Source of the DNA: JBMDXB01 sp048594975
Lineage (GTDB): Bacteria; Acidobacteriota; Vicinamibacteria; Vicinamibacterales; 2-12-FULL-66-21
DNA: 64,000 bases
Reading direction: 5' to 3'
Assembly (NCBI GenBank): GCA_048594975.1
Contig: JBMDXQ010000125.1
Location: forward strand, 17,444-81,443
Shown in pieces: positions 24,183-32,794 of the stretch; within the stretch, counting starts at the first letter, position 1; every line of letters starts with the position of its first letter. The notes beneath the pieces were generated by a model, which worked only from the letters and a program-made list of their open reading frames with translations, searched no databases and had not been told where the DNA came from. A program made the position numbers and the translations under genes.

Positions 24183-26717
24183 ATGCTCAAGGACCTTCGT
24201 CATGCGTGCCGCGTGCTGCTGCACGCCAAGGGATGGACGGCCGTCGTCCTGATCTCGCTCGCACTCGGCATCGGCGCCAACACGGCGATCTTCAGCGCGA
24301 TCAACGGGCTCCTGATCCGCCAGGTGCCCGTCCGCGACCCCGACAGCCTCGTCCGGCTGCGCTGGGGCGGCCACAACGACGTCGTCACCGATTCGAGTGA
24401 CTACGGGTACTCGGGGTTCGGGCCCGACGGCCAGCGCGTGCGCGCCACGTTTTCCTACCCGATGTACCAACAGTTCCGAGCCGACAACAAGACGATGACC
24501 GACCTGGTCGCGTGCGCGCCCATCGGACGCGTCAACGTCGTCGTGGAAGGCCAGGCGGAGATCGCGTCGGCCTTCGTCTCGACGGGCAACTACTACCAGG
24601 CGCTCGGCGTGATGGCACGCATCGGGCGGACGCTGCTGCCGGAGGACGATCGGCCGGGCGCGCCTCCCGTCGCCGTGATCAGCTCGCGGTACTGGCATTC
24701 GCGCTTCGTGACGGATCCGGGCGTGCTCGGCCGCACGATCCGCGTGAACAACGTCCCGGTCACGATCGTCGGCGTCCTCGACCCGGAGTTCACGGGCGTG
24801 CAGCGGCCCATCGGCGAGGCGCCCGACCTGTCGTTTCCGTTGTCACTCGATGCCCAGCTGAATCCGCGCGGGGCGGAGCGACGCACGGGCGATGCGACGG
24901 TCTGGTGGCTCCAGGTCATGGGCCGGCTGACGCCTGGCGCGACAGTCGGGCAGGTGCACGGGAATCTCGCGGGCGTGTTCCAGCAGACCGCCAGGGGCAA
25001 TCTCGACTCGTTCCTGAACGCGCTCCCGGAGGGCGAGCGGTCGCTCTCGCGGAACCGCACGCGGTCGAACATCCCGTATCTCGCCGTCGATTCCGGCAGC
25101 CGCGGCGTCTACGAGGCGAACACGGCCGAGGTGCGAGCCGCGACGATCCTCGGAGCCGTCGTAGGAGTGGTCCTCCTGATCGTCTGCGCGAACGTCGCGA
25201 ACCTCCTGTTGTCGCGCGCGACGGTGCGGCAGAAAGAGCTGTCGGTGCGGCTGTCGCTCGGCGCGACGCGCTGGCGGCTGATCCGGCAGCTGCTCACCGA
25301 AAGCCTGCTGCTCGCCGCGATCGGCGGCGCGCTCGGGCTCGTCGTCGGCTACTGGGGCAAGCAGCTGCTCCCCGGCCCGCCGGGCCAGCCGTCCTACCTG
25401 GACTGGCGCGTGCTGCTCTTCGTGCTGGCCGTCACAGCGCTGACCGGCGTCGTCTTCGGGATCGCTCCGGCGATTCGCGCCACCGGCGGAGAGGTCGGCG
25501 CCGCGCTGAAGCAGACCGGCAGAAGCGTGACGGGCGCGCGCAGCCTGCTCGGCAAGTCGCTGCTGGTCGCGCAGATCGCCCTCTCGCTCGTGCTGCTCGT
25601 CGGCGCCGGGCTGTTCCTGCGGACGCTCTACAACCTCCGTCACGTCGACGTCGGCTTCAATCCAACCAACTTGCTGCTCTTTCGCGTGCAGCCGCAGACG
25701 AGCGGGTACGACCCGCAGCGCGCACTCGCGCTCTACGATCGGCTCTTCGAGCGGATCGGCGCGATGCCCGGGGTGCGATCGGTCGCATTGACGAACCCGG
25801 CGCTGCTCTCGGGAAGCGTCAGCTCGACCAGCATCTTCGTGCGCGGCCGCGAGTACCCGGACCTGCGCGAGCGTCACGACACGATCAACCGGCTGGTGGT
25901 CTCGCCCGGGTTCTTCGAGACGCTAGAGGTCCCGATCGTCAGGGGCCGCGGGTTTACCCCGGCTGACAACGAGAGTGCGCCGCGCGTCGTGTTGATCAAC
26001 GAAGCGGCGGCGCGGCAATACTTCCCCGGCGAGGATCCCATCGGGCAGCGCTTCGGGTCGAGCGTCGAGACGAGCGGTCAGCAGGAGATCGTCGGCATCG
26101 TCCGCGACGCGAAGTACGACAGCGTCCGCGAGCCGGCGCCGCCGACGATGTACCTGTCGTATCGCCAGCAGCCGGCAGGCAGCGCGTTCATCGCGGTGCG
26201 GGCGGCAGTCGACCCGGTCACGCTCACCAACGCCGTGCGCGACGTGGTCCGGCAGGTCGATGCGAACCTGCCGCTGATCGACGTCTCGACACAGCTCGAG
26301 CAGGTCGAGCGCCGGTTCCGCCAGGAGAAGATGTTCGCCCAGGCGTACACGCTGTTCGGGGTGCTGGCGCTGCTGCTCGCGGCGATCGGCCTCTTCGGGC
26401 TGATGTCCTACAATGTGTCGCGGCGCACGAATGAGATCGGGATCCGCATGGCCCTCGGCGCGCAGCGCGGCGACGTGCTGCGGCTGATGATGCGGGAATC
26501 GATGATCCTCGTCGCCGCCGGCGTTGTCATCGGCGTCGCGGTATCGCTCTGGACGAGCCGGTTCGTCGCGTCACAGCTCTACGGGCTGCCGGCAACGGAC
26601 GTTGCAACCATTGCCGCCGCCGTCGGCGTCATGATTCTGGCGTCGGCCCCGGCAGGATTCCTGCCCGCACGCCGTGCATCGACCGTCGACCCGATGGTCG
26701 CCATGAGGTACGACTGA
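24183..26717 (+). CDS. ADOP-family FtsX/MacB-like permease (2)
   Basis: Encodes 844 aa. ATG 24183 is preferred because GGAGGAG lies 5 bases upstream; a GTG six bases earlier is also in frame. N-terminal MLKDLRHACRVLLHAKGW and helix ALGIGANTAIFSAINGLL are typical. The first FtsX block carries VRQKELSVRLSLGATRWRL, and the C-terminal block RRTNEIGIRMALGAQRGDVLRL with the ending LPARRASTVDPMVAMRYD. No ATPase partner is adjacent. Its stop overlaps the isomerase start by one base (TGATG), so translation of the two is coupled. Confidence 0.92.
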   Translation: MLKDLRHACRVLLHAKGWTAVVLISLALGIGANTAIFSAINGLLIRQVPVRDPDSLVRLRWGGHNDVVTDSSDYGYSGFGPDGQRVRATFSYPMYQQFRADNKTMTDLVACAPIGRVNVVVEGQAEIASAFVSTGNYYQALGVMARIGRTLLPEDDRPGAPPVAVISSRYWHSRFVTDPGVLGRTIRVNNVPVTIVGVLDPEFTGVQRPIGEAPDLSFPLSLDAQLNPRGAERRTGDATVWWLQVMGRLTPGATVGQVHGNLAGVFQQTARGNLDSFLNALPEGERSLSRNRTRSNIPYLAVDSGSRGVYEANTAEVRAATILGAVVGVVLLIVCANVANLLLSRATVRQKELSVRLSLGATRWRLIRQLLTESLLLAAIGGALGLVVGYWGKQLLPGPPGQPSYLDWRVLLFVLAVTALTGVVFGIAPAIRATGGEVGAALKQTGRSVTGARSLLGKSLLVAQIALSLVLLVGAGLFLRTLYNLRHVDVGFNPTNLLLFRVQPQTSGYDPQRALALYDRLFERIGAMPGVRSVALTNPALLSGSVSSTSIFVRGREYPDLRERHDTINRLVVSPGFFETLEVPIVRGRGFTPADNESAPRVVLINEAAARQYFPGEDPIGQRFGSSVETSGQQEIVGIVRDAKYDSVREPAPPTMYLSYRQQPAGSAFIAVRAAVDPVTLTNAVRDVVRQVDANLPLIDVSTQLEQVERRFRQEKMFAQAYTLFGVLALLLAAIGLFGLMSYNVSRRTNEIGIRMALGAQRGDVLRLMMRESMILVAAGVVIGVAVSLWTSRFVASQLYGLPATDVATIAAAVGVMILASAPAGFLPARRASTVDPMVAMRYD

Positions 26718-27709
26718 TGGACAGCAGACTGAACCGCCGCGAGTTCCTGACCGTCACTGCCGGAGCGTGCGTGATGAGTCGTGCATTGCCCTTCGACTCG
26801 GCCCTGACGGGCCTCGCTCCCTTCGCCTCGCCCCGTTCCGGGCTCGCTCAGGGCAAGCCCGCGAATCCGCTCTACAAGATCTCGCTCGCCGAGTGGTCGA
26901 TCAACCGGCAGCTGTTCAGCGGCAGGATACAGCACCTCGACTTCGCGAAGACCGCCAGGAGCGCGGGCATCGACGCGATCGAGTACGTCAACCAGTTCTT
27001 CAAGGACAAGGCGACGGACGCTGCCTACCTGCGGGAGATGAACGCGCGCGCGAAGGGCGAGGGCGTCACGCAGGTGCTGATCATGTGCGACAACGAGGGA
27101 AACCTCGGCGATCCCGACGCCGCGAAGCGGCAGGCCGCTGTCGAGAACCACTACAAGTGGGTCGAGGCGGCAAAGGTCCTCGGCTGCCACACCATCCGCG
27201 TGAACGGCTACAGCTCCGGGGCTCCAGACGAGCAGATGAAGCTCGTCGCCGACGGCATGCGGAAGCTCTGCGAGTTCGCCGACCCCATCGGGATCAACGT
27301 CGTCATCGAGAACCATGGCGGGCTGTCCAGCAACGCGAAGTGGCTGGTAGAGACGATCCGGCTGGTGAACCACCCGCGCGCCGGCACGCTGCCGGACTTC
27401 GGCAACTTCCGCATCGGCGGGCCGACGAAGGCCAATCCGAACGCGAAGGTCGAAAGCTACGACTCGTACCAGGGCGTCAGCGAGATGATGCCGCTCGCGA
27501 AGGGCGTGAGCGTGAAGCCGCGCGTCTGGGACTTCAACGGCAACAGCAGCGACATCGACCTGTTGAAGATGATGAAGATCGTCGTCGATGCCGGCTACCA
27601 CGGGCACTGCGGCATCGAGTACGGCCCCGAGGGAAAGGAGCTGGAGGGGATCGTCGAGCTGCGGAAGCAGCTCGAGACGGTGCGGGATCAGCTGTCCAAG
27701 CAGCCCTGA
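26717..27709 (+). CDS. Tat-exported sugar phosphate isomerase/epimerase-like TIM barrel (1)
   Basis: Encodes 330 aa. The Tat motif NRREFLTVTAGACVMS opens the protein. The xylose-isomerase-like barrel shows INVVIENHGGLSSN (Glu/His metal region, ~195-208), LPDFGNFRIGG, VKPRVWDFNG and CGIEYGPEGKELEG near the C terminus. Such exported isomerases sit with Gfo/Idh/MocA and DUF1080 genes in oxidative glycoside pathways. The start overlaps the permease stop. The last codons and TGA (27707-27709) fall inside the first unit of a 30-base tandem repeat, so the natural C terminus may have been altered. Confidence 0.87.
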   Translation: MDSRLNRREFLTVTAGACVMSRALPFDSALTGLAPFASPRSGLAQGKPANPLYKISLAEWSINRQLFSGRIQHLDFAKTARSAGIDAIEYVNQFFKDKATDAAYLREMNARAKGEGVTQVLIMCDNEGNLGDPDAAKRQAAVENHYKWVEAAKVLGCHTIRVNGYSSGAPDEQMKLVADGMRKLCEFADPIGINVVIENHGGLSSNAKWLVETIRLVNHPRAGTLPDFGNFRIGGPTKANPNAKVESYDSYQGVSEMMPLAKGVSVKPRVWDFNGNSSDIDLLKMMKIVVDAGYHGHCGIEYGPEGKELEGIVELRKQLETVRDQLSKQP

Positions 27710-27833
27710 AGGGCTGCACTCTCACTGTGGCAGTCCTGAAGGGCTGCACGACCGCTGTAGCAGTGCTGAAGGACGGCACGACCCCTGACGGCATGCGGCA
27801 TGCTTCGTCGTGCAGCCCTTTATTTTAGGGCTG
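27700..27833. repeat. 30-bp tandem array of the GCAGCCCTGAAGGGCTGC palindrome
   Basis: Units start at 27700, 27730 and 27760, exactly 30 bases apart, each opening with an 18-base palindrome (8-base arms, 2-base loop) that degrades from unit 1 to unit 3. A fourth, looser half-palindrome is at 27812-27833 (GCAGCCC ... GGGCTG). The same 18-mer or its complement occurs at 30159-30176 and 35667-35684. It overlaps the 3' ends of two convergent genes. This is a REP-like family, not a CRISPR: the spacers are short and repeat-like. Confidence 0.85.
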
Positions 27834-28618
27834 ATGGAAAAGAAGTCCTCGGCCTCCACGTATCCGAACCCCAGGCGACGCGCGAACCCCGGATCCTGCG
27901 GCCCGCTGCCGACATAGAGGCACTGCGCGGGAGCGAGCCGGTGGCGCTGCACCAGCAGCACGGCGAGGCCGGGCAGCGGCTTGCGGCACCAGCAGCGCGG
28001 CGGCCCGGCCGCGTGCGAACAGTACTCGACCTCGACGTCGATCTGCAGCAGCTCGTTCATTCGCGCGAGGACGGCGCGCGCACCCTCATGCGTCTGCGAA
28101 CCGGCGGCGATCTCGGGTACGGAATCGATCTCGACGATCCGCCGTGCCTCCTCGATCTGGCCGACGGTCACATTGCAGAGCCCGATGGCGCCCACGAGGC
28201 CGGTCCGTTTCAGCGCCGCGAGCGCGCGCACGCTCGTCGCGAACGGCACCCGCGGGTCCGGGGCATGCAGGTGATAGAGGTGAATGCGATCGACGGCGAG
28301 GGCGGTCAGGCTCGCCTGGCAGGCCTCGGAGAGGTGCTTCGCGCGGCCGTCGTGCTCCCAGCGGCCACCGGGCCGGACCATCCCACCCTTGGTCGCAATC
28401 CTGATCGCCGATCGATCGCCGCTCCACGTCGCGATCGCGCGTGCGATAAGACGCTCGTTGTGACCCCGCTCGGTCTCGTCGTGGCTGTAGGCGTCCGCGG
28501 CGTCGAGGAGCGTGATGCCGGCGTCGAACGCGGCGCGCAGGACGTCGGTCGCGCGTGCCTCGTCGCGGTCGGGCTCGGTCGAGAGCCGCATGCACCCGAG
28601 GCCGATCGACCGCAGCAT
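27722..28618 (-). CDS. Chimera: N-terminal aldo/keto reductase half + C-terminal HAD (GmhB-like) half
   Basis: Encodes 298 aa. Residues 1-166 are an aldo/keto reductase with the full catalytic tetrad in place: Asp39, Tyr44 (DAADAYSHDE), Lys77 (IATKGGM) and His118 (YHLHAPDP). The reductase breaks off after IEEARRIVEIDSV, losing the NADPH-binding second half of the barrel. From ~168 the sequence becomes a HAD-IIIA/heptose-bisphosphatase-like tail with the zinc site CSH..CWCRKPLPG (Cys200, His202, Cys209, Cys211) and LYVGSGPQDPGFARRLG, but without the DxD nucleophile. Residues ~262-298 are encoded by the REP array. It may be an in-frame deletion product of a longer reductase-HAD fusion. Function is doubtful. 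Confidence 0.75.
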   Translation of the reverse strand: MLRSIGLGCMRLSTEPDRDEARATDVLRAAFDAGITLLDAADAYSHDETERGHNERLIARAIATWSGDRSAIRIATKGGMVRPGGRWEHDGRAKHLSEACQASLTALAVDRIHLYHLHAPDPRVPFATSVRALAALKRTGLVGAIGLCNVTVGQIEEARRIVEIDSVPEIAAGSQTHEGARAVLARMNELLQIDVEVEYCSHAAGPPRCWCRKPLPGLAVLLVQRHRLAPAQCLYVGSGPQDPGFARRLGFGYVEAEDFFSISPKIKGCTTKHAACRQGSCRPSALLQRSCSPSGLPQ

Positions 28619-28799
28619 CCTGTCTGCAGTCTACTCTGCCGGCAGCGACACGTCACCGCCGCGCGTCGAGCCGTTGCGCGGAGTCGATGGCGATGACGGG
28701 CACGGCCGCGATCCGAGGCTCAATCCAAGCTGCTGCCTGACCGCAACGACGATCGACCGACCCGCTGGCGGTGGCACGGCACCAGGAGTGCACGCCTCT

Positions 28800-30146
28800 C
28801 TATAGCCCCGCGACCGGCTCGAACCGCCCGGTACTGTCGCCGAGCCTGTCCTCGCGCAGGCCCATCCGATCGAGCAGCGTGAGATAGAGGTTGGTCATCG
28901 GCGTGTCCTTCGCGCACACGACGTGGGTGCCGGCCGTGAGCCCGCCGCCGTGCCCGGCGATGAGGACGGGCAGGTCTTCGTGGGTATGGCGGTTGCCGTC
29001 GCTCAGGCCGCTGCCGTAGACAATCATCGAGTGATCGAGCAGCGACCCGTCGCCGTCGGGCGTCGCTTTCAGCTTCGTCAGGAACCCGGCGAAGAGCTCC
29101 ATGTGCAGCGAGTTGACCTTCGTCACCCGCTCGATCCACTCCTGGTTGCCGCGGTGGTGTGTCAGCGGATGGTGCGGGTCGGGCACGCCAATCTCCGGGT
29201 AGGTCCGCATGCTGCCCTCCCGACCCATCATCATCGTCACGACGCGCGTGCAATCGGTCTGGAACGCGACCAGCTGCAGGTCGAACATCAGGGTGACGTA
29301 GTCGGCGTAGAGCACGGGGATGCCGGTCGGCTTGTCGATCGGCGGGGTCAGGCCGGTAAGGTCCTGCTCCGCCTTCTCGATGCGCTGCTCGATGTCGCGG
29401 ATCGAGGAGAGGTATTCGTCCAGCTTCTGCCGATCGGAGGCGCCGAGATCGGCCGAGAGCTGTCTGGTACGGTCGCCGACCAGGTCGAGGATGCTGCGGC
29501 GATAGCGTTGGCGCCGGGCGCGCGCTTCGGGCGTGAGGCTCGTGTCGATGTCGCCGAAGAGACGCTCGAACACGAGGCGCGGGTTGGTCTCGGGCGGCAT
29601 CGGCGTCGCCGGGCCGCGCCAGGCCAGGCTGTTCGTGTAGGCACAGGAGTAGCCCGAGTCGCAGTTGCCGACGGTCCGGGAGTCGTCGCACCCGAGCTCG
29701 AGCGAGGCGAACCGCGTCTCGGCCGCGAGGTGCTGCGCCGCGATCTGATCGACCGAGATCCCGCTCTGGATGTCGGCGCCGGCGGTCTTGCGCGGGTGGA
29801 CCCCGGTCAGGTACGAGGCGGCCGCGCGCGCGTGGTCGCCCGGCCCGTCGCCGAGCGCATTTCCGTTGCGCTGCGCCAGGCCGGAGATGATGACCGTGTC
29901 GCGGCGGAACGGCACGAGCGGCGTGAGGATGCGAGGCAGCTCGAAGCCCGGCCCGGCGGTCTTGGGCGTCCAGTCCGCCATCGTGATGCCGTTCGGCACG
30001 TAGGTGAACGCCAGGCGCAGCGGCGCCTGCTTCGCACGCGGCAACGCGAACGCCGGGGTCATCGCATCGAGCATCGGCAGCGCGATCGCGGCGCCCATCC
30101 CCTTGAGGAAGGTCCGACGCGGCAGGTGACGGCGGGTGATGATCAT
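28800..30146 (-). CDS. DUF1552 domain protein
   Basis: Encodes 448 aa. The Tat-type N terminus (LPRRTFLKGMGAAIALPMLDAM) is characteristic of DUF1552, followed by LRLAFTYVPNGITMADWTP, ILTPLVPFRRDTVIISGLAQ and DHARAAASYLTGVHPRKT. YGSGLSDGNRHTHEDLPVLIAGHGGG near 390 is the conserved C-terminal block. The family is always found beside DUF1592 proteins in Planctomycetes, Acidobacteria and Verrucomicrobia; its biochemical role is unknown. Its start overlaps the stop of the DUF1592 gene (ATGA), so the two are translationally coupled. Confidence 0.92.
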   Translation of the reverse strand: MIITRRHLPRRTFLKGMGAAIALPMLDAMTPAFALPRAKQAPLRLAFTYVPNGITMADWTPKTAGPGFELPRILTPLVPFRRDTVIISGLAQRNGNALGDGPGDHARAAASYLTGVHPRKTAGADIQSGISVDQIAAQHLAAETRFASLELGCDDSRTVGNCDSGYSCAYTNSLAWRGPATPMPPETNPRLVFERLFGDIDTSLTPEARARRQRYRRSILDLVGDRTRQLSADLGASDRQKLDEYLSSIRDIEQRIEKAEQDLTGLTPPIDKPTGIPVLYADYVTLMFDLQLVAFQTDCTRVVTMMMGREGSMRTYPEIGVPDPHHPLTHHRGNQEWIERVTKVNSLHMELFAGFLTKLKATPDGDGSLLDHSMIVYGSGLSDGNRHTHEDLPVLIAGHGGGLTAGTHVVCAKDTPMTNLYLTLLDRMGLREDRLGDSTGRFEPVAGL

Positions 30147-32794
30147 CGGTGTCCCCCGGCAGCCCTGAAGGGCTGCGACGACTGCACTGCTCGGGCAGCC
30201 CGGGAGGGCGGCGCGGCACCCGAAGGCCGCACGCCTCGTGTCGTTGACGCGCGGGCGGAGGCGGTCGCAGCCGGCCGGCGGTGCTGGAACGGCAGGCTCC
30301 TGACGATCTCGAGCACGAGCGCCGTAAAACGGTAGTCCTGCGCGGGCAACCGGACCGCGATGGTCCTGACCGTCTTCGCGTCGTAGCGCTCGAGCCCACG
30401 CCCGAGCGCGTAGGTCAGGAGCTTCGCCGTTACGCCGCGTGCGAACGCGTCGCGCTGCTCGCGCAGGATCTGGCGCAGTTCCTCCGGCCCGGCGAACGTC
30501 TCACCGTCGGGCAGCGAGCCCGACGCATCGATCGGGAAGTTCCCGTCCATCGTCCGCCAGGCGCCGACCGCATCGAAGTTCTCCAGCCCGAAGCCGAGCG
30601 GGTCCATCTTGCGATGGCAGGACGCGCAGATGGCGTTGCGGCGGTGCTCCTCGAGCTGCGCGCGCAGCGACACTTCGGTCCCGATCGCCTTCTCGTCGAG
30701 GTTGGGGACGTCCGGCGGCGGCTCGGGCGGCGGCGCGTTCAGCAGGTTCTCCAGGATCCACTTGCCGCGCAGCACCGGCGAGGTCCGCGTCGCGTAGGAC
30801 GAGACCGTCAGCACGCTGGCGTGCGTGAGGACACCGGCCCGCGGCGAGCCGGTCAGGTCCACCCTGCGGAACGCCGGGCCGCTCACGCCGGGGATGCCGT
30901 AGTGGCGCGCCAGCCGCTCGTTCAGGTACGAGTACCGGCCGTCGATGGAGTCGAGGATGGTGCGGTCCTCGCGGACCAGGTGTTCCAGGAAGAGCATGGT
31001 CTCGCGCCGCATCGAAAACCGCAGGTAGTCCTCGAAATCGGGGAAGCGCTCGCGATCCCGGGTCGTCGATTCGAGCGCCCGGAACTGCAGCCACTGGCCG
31101 CCGAAGTTCTCGGCGAGCGCACGCGATTTCCGGTCGCGCAGCATCCGCCGCACCTGCGCGGCGAGCACCGCCGGATTGCGGAGCGTGCCGGCGCTCGCGG
31201 CGCGCCGCAACCCGGCGTCCGGCATGCTCGACCACAGGAAGTAAGACAGCCGCGTCGCCAGCTCGTGCTGCGAGATCGGCACCGCCGTCGATCGGCCAGG
31301 GCGATCGCGCTCGATGCGGAAGAGAAAGTCGGGCGACACGAGCACCGCCTGGATGCCGACCGCCAGCCCTTCGGCCAGCGATCGTTCCTCGCGCTGTGCC
31401 TCCTCCACCAGCCGGACGTACTTCGCGACTTCGGCGGTCGTGACGGGACGGCGGAACGCGCGCCGGACGAAGCTGCGCATGATGCGCGCCGCACACGCGG
31501 GCGCGTGCGGCACGGCGGCCCCGACGTGCCCGCAGGTATAGACCCGCTGCAGGCTCGCGCGCGACGGCCCGGGCTCGTGCCCGTACGGGCCGCCGATCTC
31601 GACCGCGTTCACGCGAACCCCGCTCATCGGGATCTTTGCGAGCTCGGCCCGTGTCTCCTCGAACCGTGTGCGCAGGAACGCCACGCGGTCCGGCGAGGCG
31701 TTGGGCGGCGGGCGGAACTCCGGCGGCGGCACGATCCGCGGCGACGGGTTCGGGCCGCCGTAGCGCGCGGGCAGTCCCTCGTAGATGCGCGGGATCGCCA
31801 CGGAGACCCACCGGTCCCCCGCCGCCAGCTTCACGCGGAACTCCGCGGTCTTACCGCTGAAGTCCTGTCGGTCGATCTCGAACGCCGCGGTTTGCTCGGC
31901 ATCGTAGACGAGCGTCTGCACCTCGCGCTCGTCCACCCACAGCGCCAGCGAGATCGGCTCCGAGCCGGCCGGCCGCAGCCCGCCGAGGAAGACGCGGACG
32001 ATGTACTCGCCGTCGAGCGGGATGCGATGGATCGCGTGGAACGCGTTGGGCAGCGACAGGCCGGTGACATCGTACTCGCCGGGGAACTCGCGCACTTCGC
32101 GCACGCGCCGGCCTTCGGAACGCAGGCGGATCAGCGTCGGTGGCGTCCGCGCCGGGCCGAACAGCGCCGTGCGCGCCACCCGATCCGCCGCCGACATGTA
32201 CTTCTCCATCAGCGCCGGCGACAGCGACAGCACGTCGCCGATGTTGTCGAACCCGTAACCCGAATCGTCCTGAGGAAAGTCGTCGGCCGGCCGCAGATCG
32301 ACCCCCAGCAGGTCCCGGACGGTGTTGTTGTACTCGGCGCGGTTCAGCCGGCGCGCGGTCACGCGTCCGGGATCGGGCGGCGTGGTGCGGTCGATCCGCG
32401 ACAGCTCGCGGGCAATCCACGTCGCGACCGCCTGCCGCTCCCGTTCGTCCGGCTGCGGCTCGTCGTCGGGCGGCATCTCGCGCCCCCGCAGCCGCTCGAC
32501 GACCATCTCCCATCGTTCACCGTGCTCGACGAGCGAGGCAGCGGTCGTGAACGACTCGAGGTTGAGATCCCGTTTCTGCTTCTCGTTGCCGTGGCACGCG
32601 TAGCAGTGCCGCGCCATGAACGGCTTGACGACGGTTTCAAAGGCGGCGAGGACGGAGGCGGACTGAGCGGGTCGCAGGGTATCAGGCGCTGCCTCTGGCA
32701 GGGCGCCGGACGCGCCGAAGGCGCGCACGACGACCGAGCACACGAGCGCGAGGGCGAGCGCCGGAATCGCCAGTCGAGGAGCCAACGAGCGCAA
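30143..32794 (-). CDS. DUF1587/1592/1595/1588/1585 cytochrome-c-like protein
   Basis: Encodes 883 aa. A signal peptide is followed by a c-type haem motif CYACH (Cys64-Cys67-His68) in the N-terminal cytochrome-like domain (VVKPFMARHCYACHGNEKQ). The order of domains follows the family: DUF1587 (RRLNRAEYNNTVRDLLGVD), DUF1595, DUF1592 (LATRLSYFLWSSMPD, RRMLRDRK), DUF1588 with a second CASCH motif (ICASCHRKMDPLGFGLENFD) and DUF1585. The usual C terminus near VRSLPF (~836) is followed by a ~47-residue Arg/Ala/Pro-rich tail encoded by REP-like repeats. It is probably an exported electron-transfer protein acting with its DUF1552 partner. Confidence 0.92.
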   Translation of the reverse strand: MRSLAPRLAIPALALALVCSVVVRAFGASGALPEAAPDTLRPAQSASVLAAFETVVKPFMARHCYACHGNEKQKRDLNLESFTTAASLVEHGERWEMVVERLRGREMPPDDEPQPDERERQAVATWIARELSRIDRTTPPDPGRVTARRLNRAEYNNTVRDLLGVDLRPADDFPQDDSGYGFDNIGDVLSLSPALMEKYMSAADRVARTALFGPARTPPTLIRLRSEGRRVREVREFPGEYDVTGLSLPNAFHAIHRIPLDGEYIVRVFLGGLRPAGSEPISLALWVDEREVQTLVYDAEQTAAFEIDRQDFSGKTAEFRVKLAAGDRWVSVAIPRIYEGLPARYGGPNPSPRIVPPPEFRPPPNASPDRVAFLRTRFEETRAELAKIPMSGVRVNAVEIGGPYGHEPGPSRASLQRVYTCGHVGAAVPHAPACAARIMRSFVRRAFRRPVTTAEVAKYVRLVEEAQREERSLAEGLAVGIQAVLVSPDFLFRIERDRPGRSTAVPISQHELATRLSYFLWSSMPDAGLRRAASAGTLRNPAVLAAQVRRMLRDRKSRALAENFGGQWLQFRALESTTRDRERFPDFEDYLRFSMRRETMLFLEHLVREDRTILDSIDGRYSYLNERLARHYGIPGVSGPAFRRVDLTGSPRAGVLTHASVLTVSSYATRTSPVLRGKWILENLLNAPPPEPPPDVPNLDEKAIGTEVSLRAQLEEHRRNAICASCHRKMDPLGFGLENFDAVGAWRTMDGNFPIDASGSLPDGETFAGPEELRQILREQRDAFARGVTAKLLTYALGRGLERYDAKTVRTIAVRLPAQDYRFTALVLEIVRSLPFQHRRPAATASARASTTRGVRPSGAAPPSRAARAVQSSQPFRAAGGHR
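30159..30230. repeat. REP-like palindromes inside the DUF1592 3' end
   Basis: A perfect 18-mer GCAGCCCTGAAGGGCTGC lies at 30159-30176. A degraded copy (GCAGCCCGGGAGGGCGGC) is at 30195-30212 and a third half-copy at 30214-30230. All are within the coding frame of the DUF1592 protein and encode its atypical tail. Confidence 0.8.

Noticed and set aside
27700..27833. CRISPR-like regular 30-base spacing
   Set aside because: The interval between palindromes is only 12 bases and itself repeat-like; there are no cas genes. It fits a REP-type tandem array.
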